A stretch of DNA of 64,000 nucleotides from Rhizobium sp. BK602. Lineage in GTDB: Bacteria > Pseudomonadota > Alphaproteobacteria > Rhizobiales > Rhizobiaceae. The notes under the pieces were generated by a model that was not told the DNA's origin, made no database searches, and saw only the letters and a list, made by a program, of their open reading frames with translations. The stretch is taken from positions 1 through 64,000 of the forward strand of contig NZ_JACIBC010000002.1 of assembly GCF_014195095.1 (NCBI RefSeq). Reading direction: 5' to 3'. Positions 18,860 to 28,394 of the stretch are shown here, piece by piece (position 1 is the stretch's first letter; each line of letters starts with the position of its first letter). Position numbers and translations under genes: made by a program.

Positions 18860-19803
18860 GCTTTGCGGCCCAGCTCGATCAGATGCCGCATCGAGATCGA
18901 GCCGACAGGCACCTTGCGCTCGTCCTCGACCGCCGCCTCGTCGGCGCCCTGCCAGATCATCTCCGCCAGCGCGTCGCGCAGGTTGAGCGTCTGCGACAGG
19001 CTATAGCCGAGGCCCGGCCGTGGCGGCTGCATGCTTTCCTTCAGCGGCAGCAGCGACATCAGTTTCAAGGCGCGGTCGGACGTACCGGTCAGCTGCTGGA
19101 CGAAGGGATCGGCCGGCTCGGTCAGGATCTTCTCCGGCTCCGAACATTGCAGCAGCTTGCCGCCGCTCATGACGGCGATCTGGTCTCCGAGATGGAAGGC
19201 CTCATCCATGTCATGGGTGACGAGGATGACGGTCGTGCCGAACTGCTTCTGGATGGCGAGAAGATCGTCCTGCGCCTTGCCGCGGATGACCGGGTCCAGC
19301 GCGCCGAAGGGCTCGTCCATCAAGAGCAGTTCCGGCTCCGCCGCAAGCGCGCGGGCGACGCCGACGCGCTGCTGCTGGCCGCCGGAAAGCTGGCTCGGAT
19401 ATTTGCCGGCAAAGGTGCCGGGATCGAGGTGAAAGAGAGCGAGGAGCTCTTCGACGCGGCGGTCGATCCGCGCCTTCTCCCAGCCGAGCAGCTCGGGAAC
19501 GGTGGCGATGTTCTGCGCGACGGTTCGATGCGGAAACAGCCCGTGTCCCTGGATGGCATAGCCGATACGGCGGCGAAGCTCGGTCGCCGGCACGTTCATG
19601 ATGTCCTCGCCGCCGACCGAGATGTGTCCATCGGAGATCGGCACCAGCCGGTTGATCATCCGCATCAGCGTCGATTTGCCGGAGCCCGACGTGCCCACGA
19701 TGACGGTGATCGTGCCCTTTTCCATGCTCATGCTGACATTGTCGACCACGGTGGCGCTGCCGTAGCGCTTGGTGACACCCTTGAGCTCGATCATGCTGGT
19801 CAT
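18856..19803 (-). CDS. Osmoprotectant ABC transporter, ATPase
   Basis: A 315-residue ATPase of the ProV/OpuCA/YehX type. Walker A is GTSGSGKST near residue 38, the signature [14 protein letters not shown], and Walker B LLLMDEPFGALDP. The C-terminal part after residue about 240 is shorter than two CBS domains and not clearly a CBS pair. I start at 19803, where the ATG overlaps the permease stop; a much longer open frame upstream is antisense-type reading through the permease gene. Confidence 0.88.
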   Translation of the reverse strand: MTSMIELKGVTKRYGSATVVDNVSMSMEKGTITVIVGTSGSGKSTLMRMINRLVPISDGHISVGGEDIMNVPATELRRRIGYAIQGHGLFPHRTVAQNIATVPELLGWEKARIDRRVEELLALFHLDPGTFAGKYPSQLSGGQQQRVGVARALAAEPELLLMDEPFGALDPVIRGKAQDDLLAIQKQFGTTVILVTHDMDEAFHLGDQIAVMSGGKLLQCSEPEKILTEPADPFVQQLTGTSDRALKLMSLLPLKESMQPPRPGLGYSLSQTLNLRDALAEMIWQGADEAAVEDERKVPVGSISMRHLIELGRKA

Positions 19804-20966
19804 GCGCTTTGTCCCCGGATGCTGTCGATGACCGCATCGAGGATGACGGCCGATGAGAAGGCGAGAAAGACGGTCGGCACGGCGCCGAGCAGCACCAGGT
19901 CGTTGGCGGTCTGGCCGATGCCCTGGAAGATGAAGGTGCCGAAGCCGCCGCCACCGATCAGCGCCGCGACGGTGACGAGACCGATCGCCTGCACCAGCAC
20001 GATGCGGATGCCGGTGAGGATGACCGGAAAGGCGAGCGGCAGGTCGATGCCGGTCAGGATCTGCCGGCGCGTCAGGCCCATGCCGGCGGCGGAATCGCGC
20101 ACGGAAGGATCGACGCCGGCAAGGCCGACGACGGTATTGGCGACGATCGGCAGCAGCGAATAGATCACCAGCGCCACCAGGGCCGGCGCCACGCCGATGC
20201 CCTTTACGCCGATCGCGGCGGCCAGTGGCACGTTGGCGGCGATATAGCCGAGCGGCAGCATCAGGATGCCGAATAGCGCCAGGCTCGGAATGGTCTGCAC
20301 CAGGCTCAGCGCCCGCAGCACCACGGCGCGTATGCGCGGTTGCCAGTAGCAGAAGATACCGAGCGGCAGCGCAAGCAGGATGGCGATGGCGACCGAGCCG
20401 AGCGACAGGACCACATGGCCGAGTGCCTCGCTCCAGAACTTGTCGGCATTGTTGGCGTATTCCTTCATGATCGACAGGTTGTCGAGCAGGCCGGACCGCA
20501 GCACGCCGCCGAGGATCGCGGCATAGAGCGCGAGCGAGGCGACCCGAAGCCAGGGCGTCAGCTGCAGCTTCACCAGCGCATCCGAGATCACCAGGCCGAG
20601 GGCGGCGAGCAGCGCCCAGAAAGCGCCGCCCGGCGTGATGCGGGCGACGGTACTGCCGGCGGGCGTCGCCGCCGTCGAGACGAGACCGAGCGTGACGATC
20701 AGGAAGGCGATGGTCAGCGTGGCGATGCCGAGGCGGGCAAGCGGGCTGCGCAGGAAAATCGCGGCAAGGGCGGTGGCGGCGAGAAGAACCAGCAGCGTGA
20801 GCGCGGCCGGCTGGGCGAGGAGCTGCGTCAGCAGCTGCGGCTTGCCGGCGGCGATGCGGTTCGCCTTGACGATGATGAACGGCATCAGCGCCGCCGCCGC
20901 CACGCCTCCCGTCACCAGCACCACCCCGAGGCGGTCCACCCTGCGAACCGCGCGCGCATCTTCCAT
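19800..20966 (-). CDS. Osmoprotectant ABC transporter, permease 1
   Basis: A 388-residue permease, longer than usual because six or so extra membrane segments precede the transport domain, as in YehY. The transport domain begins near residue 180 and has the loop DSAAGMGLTRRQILTGIDLPLAFP. It pairs with the permease at 18110. I start at 20966 (MEDARAV); an in-frame ATG 45 bp upstream is an alternative. It is 124 bp downstream of the binding-protein gene. Confidence 0.86.
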   Translation of the reverse strand: MEDARAVRRVDRLGVVLVTGGVAAAALMPFIIVKANRIAAGKPQLLTQLLAQPAALTLLVLLAATALAAIFLRSPLARLGIATLTIAFLIVTLGLVSTAATPAGSTVARITPGGAFWALLAALGLVISDALVKLQLTPWLRVASLALYAAILGGVLRSGLLDNLSIMKEYANNADKFWSEALGHVVLSLGSVAIAILLALPLGIFCYWQPRIRAVVLRALSLVQTIPSLALFGILMLPLGYIAANVPLAAAIGVKGIGVAPALVALVIYSLLPIVANTVVGLAGVDPSVRDSAAGMGLTRRQILTGIDLPLAFPVILTGIRIVLVQAIGLVTVAALIGGGGFGTFIFQGIGQTANDLVLLGAVPTVFLAFSSAVILDAVIDSIRGQSA

Positions 20967-21090
20967 CAGGCAAGCTCCGTCAGCGTATGGTCCGGAAGAG
21001 CGCGTAGCCACGCATCCGCCGGATCATGCCCCATCAAATTCCTGCGGTCCCACTTTATCAAAGCGGGACCGCAAGGGTAGCCGGTCGAGA

Positions 21091-21999
21091 TTACTTCAGG
21101 AAGCCATTGTCCTTGAGGTAGGATTCGGCGACGGCCTTGGCCGGTTCGCCATCCACCTGGATGCGGCCGTTGAGCTTGCGCAGCACGTCGGCGGTAAGGC
21201 CCTTGAAGACCGGAGCCAGAACCTCTTCGATCTTCGGATTGGCCTTCAGCACGGCTTCGCGGACGATCGGCGTTGGCGCGTAGACCGGCTGCACGCTCTT
21301 GTCATCCTCGAGAACGGTCAGTTCCGCCGCTTCGATGGCGCCATCGGTGCCGTAGACCATGGCGGTGTTGACGCCGTTGGTCTGGTCGGCCGCCGCCTTG
21401 ATCGTCGCCGCGGTGTCGCCGCCGGACAGCACGACTTCCTGGTCGGGCTTCAGCTGGAAGCTGTAGGTCGTCTGGAAGGCCGGCAGCGCCGCCGGCGAAT
21501 TGACGAATTCGGAGGAGGCCGCGATCTTCACCGGCCCGCCGCCGGCAACCCATTTGCCGAAATCGGACATGGTCTTCAGCTTGGCCGGGCCGGCGACATC
21601 GTTGCGCACGGCAATCGCCCAGGTGTTGTTGGCGGGCGACGGCGTCAGCCAGACGATCTTGTTGGCGTCGTAGTCGAGCTTCTTGGCGAGGTCATAGCCC
21701 TGCTGCAGGTTCTTCCAGGCCGCGTCGTCGGCCTTGTTGAAGAAGAAGCCGGCATTGCCGGTATATTCGGCATAGATGTCGATTTCGCCCGAGGTGATCG
21801 CCTTGCGCACGACCGGCGTGGTGCCGAGCGCGATGCGATCCTGCGCCTTGATGCCGTTGGCGTTGAGCGTGGCAAGGATGATATTGCCGAGCAGGGTGCC
21901 CTCGGTGTCGATCTTGGACGAAACCACGACATCGGCGGCGCTGGCGCCGCTGGCAACGAAAGCCGCGAGCGTGGCGGTGAGTGCAAGCTTCTTGAACAT
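21091..21999 (-). CDS. Osmoprotectant ABC transporter, binding protein
   Basis: A 302-residue OpuAC-type binding protein with a signal peptide of about 22 residues ending GASAADV. Features of the YehZ/OsmF group are DTEGTLLGNIILATL and EIDIYAEYTGNA. It should bind glycine betaine or a related compatible solute in the periplasm. First gene of the operon. The start at 21999 is set by the signal peptide; 25 codons further upstream are non-signal-like. Confidence 0.88.
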   Translation of the reverse strand: MFKKLALTATLAAFVASGASAADVVVSSKIDTEGTLLGNIILATLNANGIKAQDRIALGTTPVVRKAITSGEIDIYAEYTGNAGFFFNKADDAAWKNLQQGYDLAKKLDYDANKIVWLTPSPANNTWAIAVRNDVAGPAKLKTMSDFGKWVAGGGPVKIAASSEFVNSPAALPAFQTTYSFQLKPDQEVVLSGGDTAATIKAAADQTNGVNTAMVYGTDGAIEAAELTVLEDDKSVQPVYAPTPIVREAVLKANPKIEEVLAPVFKGLTADVLRKLNGRIQVDGEPAKAVAESYLKDNGFLK

Positions 22000-22081
22000 G
22001 ACGTTTCCCTCTGTACCCCGTTGAACCTTTGTTTGCGTATCCGCTCGGATTTCAGGGCCGGTCCGGACACGCAATCTGTAA

Positions 22082-22103
22082 CCGCGGGTCGAAATACCCG
22101 CGG
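22082..22103. promoter_or_regulatory. Hairpin in the 22000-22434 divergent gap
   Basis: A perfect 8-bp stem, CCGCGGGT and ACCCGCGG, with a 6-base loop lies 83 bp upstream of the binding-protein start. It could be an operator for the divergent LysR regulator or a leader stem. The remaining 435-bp gap contains no gene; it holds pyrimidine-rich DNA (TTTTCTTTTTTCGGGGG near 22225). Confidence 0.45.
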
Positions 22104-22434
22104 GCGAAGTCCTGTCTGCATCGGGAAGTAGCGCTCATCCTCGAAAAATCGATGATGCGCCGATCCGCCACCCGCAGTCGCCGCGCGATTATGACGAGGG
22201 TGCCCGGCATAATCGCGGAAATAGTTTTCTTTTTTCGGGGGCAAGCGTGTTTGTTTTTGTTCCCCTTACCCGTTTGCCGCTGTTCCGATCTCCTTTTGAT
22301 TGTGGGATCAGCTGGACGGCTCCCGCACGATAGCCGCTACCTCTCTGTTTTGGGATATCTTTTTTCAAGAACACATCATATCGTCGCGCGTCTCGGCCGG
22401 AAGCATTGGGCGCCGGCCTGAAAGGAGCCTTGGC

Positions 22435-23625
22435 TTGTATCTCGGGGCATTGTTCGTCGCCGACATGGTGTTTTCCGTCGGTTCCGTCCGGGAGACCGCC
22501 CGCCGGCTCTCCTTTTCCGCCTCGACCGTATCGGGCGCGCTTCGGCGGCTGGAGACGGAGCTGGCGATGAAGCTCGTCGAGCGTGCCTCCGGGGAGCTTG
22601 CCACCTTGCTCGCCAGCGCCAAGGTGAAGAAGGGCCTGCAGCCGATTCTCGCCGGCATGCGCGCGCTTTCCGCCCTGACCAGGGAGCCGCCGGCGCCGGA
22701 AGCCTATGCGCAATGGGCGGCCCGCCTGCCGTTGAAGATCGCCACCATCGAGCGCTTCCTCGAGGTCGCCGATCAGGGGAGCATCAATCGCGCCGCGCGC
22801 CGGCTGCGGCTCGGTCAGCCGCAGCTTTCGCTGCAGATCGCCAATCTCGAGGAACTGTTCGGCTGCCGCCTGTTCGAGCGGCAGGCGCAGGGCTCGATGT
22901 TGACCGAGGCCGGGCGCGAGATCCATGCCATCCTTGCCGGGATCGCCCATGCCTGGGACGAGATGAAGGCGACTTCGGACGAGCGGTTCCAGCGGGTGGC
23001 GCGCGCCGTGCGCATCGGTTCGATCATTCCGACCGGCTCGGAAAGCTGGGTGGCCCGCTCGCTCGCCAGCCTCGTGGCCCGTTGGAATGTCAGCGGCAAC
23101 CGCAACATGCTGTCCTTGATGCTGATGACTGCCGACGATCTGCGCGAGGCGCTGCGATCCGGCCGCATCGATGTCGCGATCGTCGATTCCGTCTTCGGCC
23201 TCGACGCCTTCGAGCATATGGAGCTGCTGGCGACCGACATGGTGGCGATCGCGCCGCCCGACAGCACGGAGGCGACGGTGGCGGCGCTGGTGGACAATCA
23301 TCCGCTCTGCGTGCCGAGCCCGCGCACCGGTATCGGCAATGCGGCGACGGCCTTCGGCTATGACAGCGGCGACCGGCGCCGCTTTCGCGGCCGCGACATC
23401 ACCTCGGCCGATTCGCTGCCCGTCATCGTCGATCTCGTCGCCAATCACGGCTATGTCTCTTTCCTCGGCCGCGTCAGCGCCATGCCGATCGCCGACAAGG
23501 TCCGCATCGTCGATCCGGAAAAACCGCTGCCGCTGTCCTATTATCTCGCCCATAACGGCCGGAAGGCCTCGGTCGATGCCTGCCGGCTGATCCAGCAGGC
23601 CGCGCATGAACTGGCGGCGGGGTAA
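22435..23625 (+). CDS. LysR-type regulator with two N-terminal winged helices
   Basis: About 396 residues, some 90 longer than a normal LysR protein. A first HTH-like block lies near residues 5-50 (SVRETARRLSFSASTVSGAL) and a second, more canonical one near 100-160 (SINRAARRLRLGQPQLSLQI). A LysR effector domain follows. I favour a TTG start at 22435 because AAAGGAG lies 7 bp before it; an upstream in-frame ATG at 22300 has no such site. It is divergent from the osmoprotectant operon and may regulate it. Confidence 0.8.
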   Translation: MYLGALFVADMVFSVGSVRETARRLSFSASTVSGALRRLETELAMKLVERASGELATLLASAKVKKGLQPILAGMRALSALTREPPAPEAYAQWAARLPLKIATIERFLEVADQGSINRAARRLRLGQPQLSLQIANLEELFGCRLFERQAQGSMLTEAGREIHAILAGIAHAWDEMKATSDERFQRVARAVRIGSIIPTGSESWVARSLASLVARWNVSGNRNMLSLMLMTADDLREALRSGRIDVAIVDSVFGLDAFEHMELLATDMVAIAPPDSTEATVAALVDNHPLCVPSPRTGIGNAATAFGYDSGDRRRFRGRDITSADSLPVIVDLVANHGYVSFLGRVSAMPIADKVRIVDPEKPLPLSYYLAHNGRKASVDACRLIQQAAHELAAG

Positions 23626-23804
23626 TAGCGGCTCGGCACTGCATTTTCCCGCAAGGATTACTGGGAACCGCCGGCCGGCAATCCGGAACCATGGCCTTAC
23701 CTTCGGCGTTATTCCTCTGCCCGCGCGAATGCGGGAAATGATGCGATCCTCGGGGCCGGCGCGGCGTCGCCGGCCCGGGCGGATCGCTTTGGAGGAGAAG
23801 AGAA

Positions 23805-24074
23805 ATGAGGATCGTTGCAACAGCTCTGCTGGCGCTGGGTATCCTCGCTTTGCCGGTGACCAGTGCCGACGCGCATCGCCGCCACCATGGTCACTGGCAT
23901 CATCGCTACGGCCCCAGCGTGATGATCGCGCCCGGTTTCTTCGGCGTCTATGTCGGCCCGAGCTACGGTCATCGCTACTATTACCGCGACCGCTACTGGC
24001 GCGGCGATGACTGGGAATATCGTCGTTGGCATCGCCCCTATTGGCGCGATCGCTATTACGACCCGTGGGATTGA
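23805..24074 (+). CDS. Small secreted Tyr/Arg/His-rich protein
   Basis: An 89-residue protein with a clear signal peptide (MRIVATALLALGILALPVTS, cut near ADA). The mature part is dominated by His, Arg, Tyr and Trp (HRRHHGHWHHRYG; RYYYRDRYWRGDD). Such small exported proteins are frequent in rhizobia; function is unknown, though metal binding or envelope interaction is possible. GGAGGAGA precedes the ATG. Confidence 0.75.
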   Translation: MRIVATALLALGILALPVTSADAHRRHHGHWHHRYGPSVMIAPGFFGVYVGPSYGHRYYYRDRYWRGDDWEYRRWHRPYWRDRYYDPWD

Positions 24075-24173
24075 TCGCGCGGGACGGATCGCCGGCGCGG
24101 CGAGTGGAAGCATGATGTGAAAAACGGCGCTGGAGGGCGCCGTTGAGATGCGATTGTTCGTCGAGATCGCCGG

Positions 24174-24473
24174 TCAGACCGGGTTCAGCACATGCACGGC
24201 GCGGTCGGCCATCAGATCCTTCACCTTCTCGCCATAGGCGGCCATATGCGCCGCAGCCGCATGCGCCTTCAGCGCCGCCAGGCTTTCCCATTTTTCAACG
24301 ACGACGAAGGTATCCGGCCCAAACGCCGGATCGGCCCCCTCGACATCCACCACGGCGGTATATTCGATGCAGCCGTCTTCGGCATGCACGGCCGGAACAT
24401 TCGCCTGAAAGGCTTCGAGCACTTCGGCCCGCTTGCCGGGCTTGGCGGTGAGGATGGCGAGAACGTGGATCAT
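24174..24473 (-). CDS. Antibiotic biosynthesis monooxygenase (ABM) fold protein
   Basis: A 99-residue ABM/YgiN-like protein with the dimeric ferredoxin-like fold. It begins MIHVLAILTAKPGKRAEVLEAF and has EDGCIEYTAV and VVEKWESLAALKAH. Members act on quinols or heme-like substrates, often as quinol monooxygenases. AAGGA precedes the ATG at 24473; upstream in-frame codons lack support. Confidence 0.85.
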   Translation of the reverse strand: MIHVLAILTAKPGKRAEVLEAFQANVPAVHAEDGCIEYTAVVDVEGADPAFGPDTFVVVEKWESLAALKAHAAAAHMAAYGEKVKDLMADRAVHVLNPV

Positions 24474-24690
24474 GGTGTTTTCCTTGAAAGACGTGGGTGA
24501 GGCTGTCGTGGACGTGCCAGGCGGGGGCCGATTCAGGGGCCGGGTTTGAGGAATAGCATAGATCGGCAAAGGCTGAATGCTTGACTTCATTTTTGTGGAG
24601 ACGCAATTTCTAGTCAGGCGTGAACTTTGACACGTCTAGCCATTATCGCGCGAGAGGGGCTTGCGCCGGCTAATCATGTGAGAGGGAAAA

Positions 24691-25062
24691 ATGGGGCTTT
24701 CCGTACAAGAGCAGATGCTGATCGAACAACGCGTGACCAATGAGGCGAAATCCGTTGGCGCGGCCTATCTGCTTTGGTTTTTTCTCGGCTATTTTGGCGC
24801 CCACCGCTTTTATCTCGGCAGGGTCGGCAGTGGCGCCGCGCAGTTAATCTTGCTGGTGTTGGGCTGCCTGACGGCGTTTGTTTTTGTTGGCGTCGTTCTT
24901 CTGGCCGCGCTCAGCATCTGGTGGGTTATCGACGCGTTCCTCATCCCGGGAGTGATTGCCGAACAAAAGGGTATAGTTCGCCAGCGTCTGACCGATGATG
25001 CTCTCTATATGAACCGGCAGGCGGAGGAGCCGAAGCGCACCGTCATTCCAGGGCATGTGTGA
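24691..25062 (+). CDS. TM2 domain membrane protein
   Basis: A 123-residue protein with a TM2 domain in residues about 20-90: AAYLLWFFLGYFGAHRFYLG, then a second hydrophobic hairpin ending SIWWVIDAFLIPG. TM2 proteins are small inner-membrane proteins without an assigned role. AGAGGG precedes the ATG. It is the last chromosomal gene before the tRNA-Thr element. Confidence 0.88.
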   Translation: MGLSVQEQMLIEQRVTNEAKSVGAAYLLWFFLGYFGAHRFYLGRVGSGAAQLILLVLGCLTAFVFVGVVLLAALSIWWVIDAFLIPGVIAEQKGIVRQRLTDDALYMNRQAEEPKRTVIPGHV

Positions 25063-25202
25063 AAGACACGCGATTTAATCAGCCAGATGCTCGCCGTCGT
25101 CCTTCGCCGGGACGATGGCTTTTATATCGAACCTCGTGCGTTTTAGCTTCGCCATGGCGGCGCAATGCAATGGCATCTTCGGGCGTATATATTTGAGAAA
25201 AC

Positions 25203-25248
25203 TGGTGCCGCTTACGTGACTCGAACACGTGACCCCATCATTACGAAT
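25203..25248. repeat. attL, duplicated 3' end of tRNA-Thr
   Basis: Forty-six bases identical to 33782-33827, covering the anticodon loop to CCA of tRNA-Thr in the minus orientation. This copy lacks the 5' half, so it is not a functional tRNA. It marks the outer end of the element. The crossover probably lies in the shared anticodon-loop end, as is usual for tyrosine integrases. Confidence 0.9.
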
Positions 25249-25384
25249 CTTAGACTCTGAGTTGAGTACGTTGACGAGTGTAACTCTCATTCACTGACGC
25301 TCATGCGTCTAACCATGCCGTGTTTCAGCCCCGTATGGTGTCTGTTTTTCATTTCGCTGGCTCAGACCTATCATCAGGCAATAA

Positions 25385-25490
25385 ATGGCGGCTTGGGCCT
25401 ATGGTTCATGCCCTTGAGACTATGAAAATAGACAGAAAATCAATCTGTTAGCTAATGGCGGCTTTGGAAACTTCCTCCGATATGGTTCAC
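25385..25490. repeat. Direct repeats between attL and integrase
   Basis: ATGGCGGCTTGGG at 25385 and ATGGCGGCTTTGG at 25455 are each followed by TATGGTTCA (25400, 25481). The position between attL and int suggests integrase arm-binding sites or int operators; this is inference. The 25249-25678 region otherwise holds no gene that I trust. Confidence 0.45.
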
Positions 25491-25678
25491 ATATGGCGCC
25501 ATGCACCATGAACTCTCCAAATTCCCAGTTTTCTTTCCTCAATTTCTACTTAAATTATTGATTTCATATAACAAATCTCATGATGAGGATTCACTTCTAT
25601 CCCCAAATATGCTATCAGGGAGAGTCCACTTGGAGTCCTGTAGGTGGATGCCGCTAAGGCTATTCATTGGGGTATTCC

Positions 25679-26944
25679 ATGGCTACACTTCGCCTCACTT
25701 CTAAGTCGCTTATCCAACCCGTCAAAGTCGCTATCGCTGACCAAAGATCATTACATATTTGGGACACAGAACTGTCCGGCTTTGGCTGCTATATCTCTCC
25801 GAAAGGCAAGATCAGTTGGCTTGTTCAACGATGGACAGGTGGCAGGGAGAGCGGCAAGGCTACTCGGCAGGTCATCGGTAAGGGTGATCTGATTGATCTA
25901 CAAGAAGCCCGTCAGATTGCGAGGCGTGTCCTCTTGGATATCGACAGCGGGATTGATGTCGTAGAGAGGAAGCGTGAAGCGCGTAAGCCCAAGGTTCAGC
26001 AAGCTACGATTACCGTCTCTGAGGCTATCGAAAAATTCTCCGATCTTTCCGCACCATGGAATTCAGGCAGGACGGAAACATACCTGTTAGAACGACAGCG
26101 GAGATTATCGGTAGGGCTGGCTGAACATTTGTCTAGTCCCCTGTCTGGAATTCAAAAGGCTGATATCAGGGTAGCGCTCGATAAGAAGGAAACTCAGAGC
26201 ACAAGACAAGCTTTGTATGCCGCTTTGTCGCCGTTCCTATCATGGTGCCTCGAAAACGATCTGATCGAAATAAATCCTTTGGCCTCGATATCGGCAATAC
26301 CGCCTGTCGCATCTCGTGAGCGTGTCCTTACGAAACCGGAGATCAAAGCCCTATGGTCGGCTTCATATCATATGCCTGATCGTTGGGGTTCATTCTATCG
26401 GCTTCTCCTGTTGACCCTACAACGTCGCGAAGAGGTGTCCGGGATGCACTCGTCTGAGATTGATTTCGATAAGGTAGAATGGACAATCCCGAAGGAGCGG
26501 ACCAAAAACGGCAAGGTTCATATCGTCCACCTATCATCAATGGCGTCGGCTGAGCTGGCTCAAGCTCAAGGGTATATATTCCCTGCTTCCAAGGTCAGAT
26601 TGAGGGGCGAAAAGACAGAGGCTCATATCTCTGGGTATTCGAAAATGAAGTCCAAGCTAGACGGATATATGAAGGCGGAGCTTGCCAAAGAAGAGCACGA
26701 ATTCAAACCGTGGCGTGTTCATGATCTTCGAAGGACTGCGGCGTCTGGACTGGCTGAAATGGGTGTCCTACCCGAGGTGATCGAACGGATACTCAACCAT
26801 ACATCGGGTGCAGCGGGTGGATTGAAAGCGGTCTACCAGCGATACGAATATATGAAGGAACGGAAAGAGGCGCTTGAGGCTTGGGGCGGATGTGTCGCTG
26901 AGTTGGTCGGGGCGAAGATGAAAGCAGTTGCGCAAGCCTCTTGA
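25679..26944 (+). CDS. Tyrosine integrase of the tRNA-Thr element
   Basis: A 421-residue phage-type integrase with an N-terminal arm-binding part, a core-binding domain near 120-215 and a C-terminal catalytic domain. Catalytic residues are seen in TLQRREEV (Arg), KERTKNGKVHIVHL (Lys), HDLRRTAASG (His and Arg), LNHTSG (His) and VYQRYEY (Tyr). I start at 25679 (MATLRLTS); an ATG 12 bp upstream is possible. It lies 430 bp from attL and points into the element. It should catalyse integration at tRNA-Thr; no excisionase gene was recognised. Confidence 0.93.
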   Translation: MATLRLTSKSLIQPVKVAIADQRSLHIWDTELSGFGCYISPKGKISWLVQRWTGGRESGKATRQVIGKGDLIDLQEARQIARRVLLDIDSGIDVVERKREARKPKVQQATITVSEAIEKFSDLSAPWNSGRTETYLLERQRRLSVGLAEHLSSPLSGIQKADIRVALDKKETQSTRQALYAALSPFLSWCLENDLIEINPLASISAIPPVASRERVLTKPEIKALWSASYHMPDRWGSFYRLLLLTLQRREEVSGMHSSEIDFDKVEWTIPKERTKNGKVHIVHLSSMASAELAQAQGYIFPASKVRLRGEKTEAHISGYSKMKSKLDGYMKAELAKEEHEFKPWRVHDLRRTAASGLAEMGVLPEVIERILNHTSGAAGGLKAVYQRYEYMKERKEALEAWGGCVAELVGAKMKAVAQAS

Positions 26945-27263
26945 TTTCTGCCTGAATATGATGCTCAATCGTGCCTATGAGGCTGCTCTCAGAGAAACGG
27001 CCGTCATTGTACTACTTTGGCAAGTAGCAGATTGTTGCCCCCGCGTGAGCGCATAAGTGCGGATCGAAAGGCTAAGTGAAGCGGATAAGGCAAGCTGCTA
27101 CGAGATAGGTGCCTAGGGCAATCGCCCAGAAGAGACCTATTGATGTGGCTACTGTCCCGGAGAGGGTGTCTTGCTTTAAGCGACCCTTATTCAGTTTACG
27201 GGACTACTGAATCTCCCTTCTTTTTTGACGTGTTAAGTTTGCCCTCAAGGGGACATGCTTTCC

Positions 27264-27290
27264 TTGACTCATGGAGGCTTGCTGGCGAGC
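27264..27290 (+). repeat. TTGACTCA-type repeat, copy 1
   Basis: TTGACTCATGGAGGCTTGCT and the next bases resemble copy 2 at 29083 (TTGACTCATAGAGGCTCATG) and, inverted, copy 3 at 29178. They lie in the 26945-27841 gap and upstream of the primase. Regulator sites or replication iterons are both possible. No convincing gene is seen in this 897-bp gap; a 78-codon open frame at 27140 lacks any recognisable feature. Confidence 0.45.
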
Positions 27291-27486
27291 TTAGGTTATC
27301 TCACGCTACATTCTACCCGCAAGAAGAGGAGCGCTCTCTGTGGCCTTCTGTGTGGCAAAGGGAGTTATGTGCTTAGATATGCAATGAAGTGGAAGTAAAT
27401 TCTTAGAATATCAGGTTCAATTAGGGCGGATGACCTATCATCTATAAATATAATTCGAAATAATTTGTTTAAATTTAATTTTTTGC

Positions 27487-27633
27487 TTGACTTTTTCGAA
27501 AAAATAATGAATGTATAAGTATAGGATTAAGTGATTCTATGTATATATTTTAAATAATCCACTCGAATTTCAATTTTATATCTTGACAAATCGAGAAAAT
27601 TATTGCAAGGATAACTGTAAGGATAGAGTGATT
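27487..27633 (+). repeat. AT-rich ~50-bp imperfect direct repeat
   Basis: Two units start with TTGAC (27487 and 27583), share TCGA at +8/9, ATAA at +28, AGGAT at +36/37 and end GTGATT at +44/45. They are 96 bp apart in the most AT-rich stretch of the window (27420-27640). They could be tandem promoters with TTGACT/TTGACA -35 boxes or an origin. Two small hairpins (GGAACGAAGTTCC at 27788; GGGCTTCGCCC at 27806) follow before the next gene. Confidence 0.55.
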
Positions 27634-27841
27634 TTGCTCGTCCTTAAATTGACTAACGTCTTAGTTGGTCTAATTCTTGATGCTGGCTGATTACGCCAGA
27701 GGACACAGGCTCCTAGAAGCACACGGTCCAATAACCTCAACCACATCTAAAATCGAACGAATCTTCATGCCGTTCCCGGTTCAGCACGGAACGAAGTTCC
27801 TTTGAGGGCTTCGCCCGAAATGAGCTCTGAGCGGACGAACC

Positions 27842-28318
27842 ATGATTCCAGAAAGGAACACGCATACAAACATGAAAACGAGAACGAGTTACGTCGTTTA
27901 TGGGGGGACGCCAAATCCTCCTAGCAAAGAACCAATAACCATTGACGGCTCATTTCCCAACGCAGGGAAGATTTCGGATTATTTTCCAGAGAAAGCCGAA
28001 AACAAGAATATGATCCGTGAAGTCGAAGATTGGATGAAAGTCATCGTCAAAGAAAAGAAGTCTGGCGATCTAATCGACTGCGTCATCTTCAAATCGGAAA
28101 GCAACAGTGGGACTAAGTTCTTCCTGATTGGCTTTTCAAAGTCCCGACCTGAGGGTGCGCGTGGGCCAATAGGTAAATTCGATACGCCCGAGCAATGCAA
28201 TGGGAAGTTTAGAAGCTTCCAAGATGCACAGCAAGCACTCAGGTTCTGGATAGATAACCCCGCATCTGGTGTCGAATACGTCGATGATGAGCGGAAGTAC
28301 AGAACGTGGACTCGGTAA
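27842..28318 (+). CDS. Hypothetical protein of the element
   Basis: A 158-residue hydrophilic protein with no signal or membrane segment and no family that I recognise. It has KISDYFPEKAENKNMIREVE and a C-terminal aromatic segment FWIDNPASGVEYVDDE. An internal ATG at 27872 is an alternative start, with GAAAGGA 14 bp away. It is first of a plus-strand group leading to the primase. Confidence 0.6.
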   Translation: MIPERNTHTNMKTRTSYVVYGGTPNPPSKEPITIDGSFPNAGKISDYFPEKAENKNMIREVEDWMKVIVKEKKSGDLIDCVIFKSESNSGTKFFLIGFSKSRPEGARGPIGKFDTPEQCNGKFRSFQDAQQALRFWIDNPASGVEYVDDERKYRTWTR

Positions 28319-28394
28319 TCCGGGCGACACCTCATGTCTTCGCGACTGAGGAAACTAACTTAAAAAGTATTTTAAAGCAAAAGGATAAATAACA

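Noticed and set aside
18856..20973. A 705-residue reading joining the ATPase frame to upstream DNA
   Set aside because: Only the last 315 residues are ABC ATPase; the rest is a shadow of the permease gene at 19800-20966.
27140..27376. A 78-codon open frame in the element
   Set aside because: No ribosome site, domain or link to the neighbouring genes was seen, and the composition does not suggest coding.
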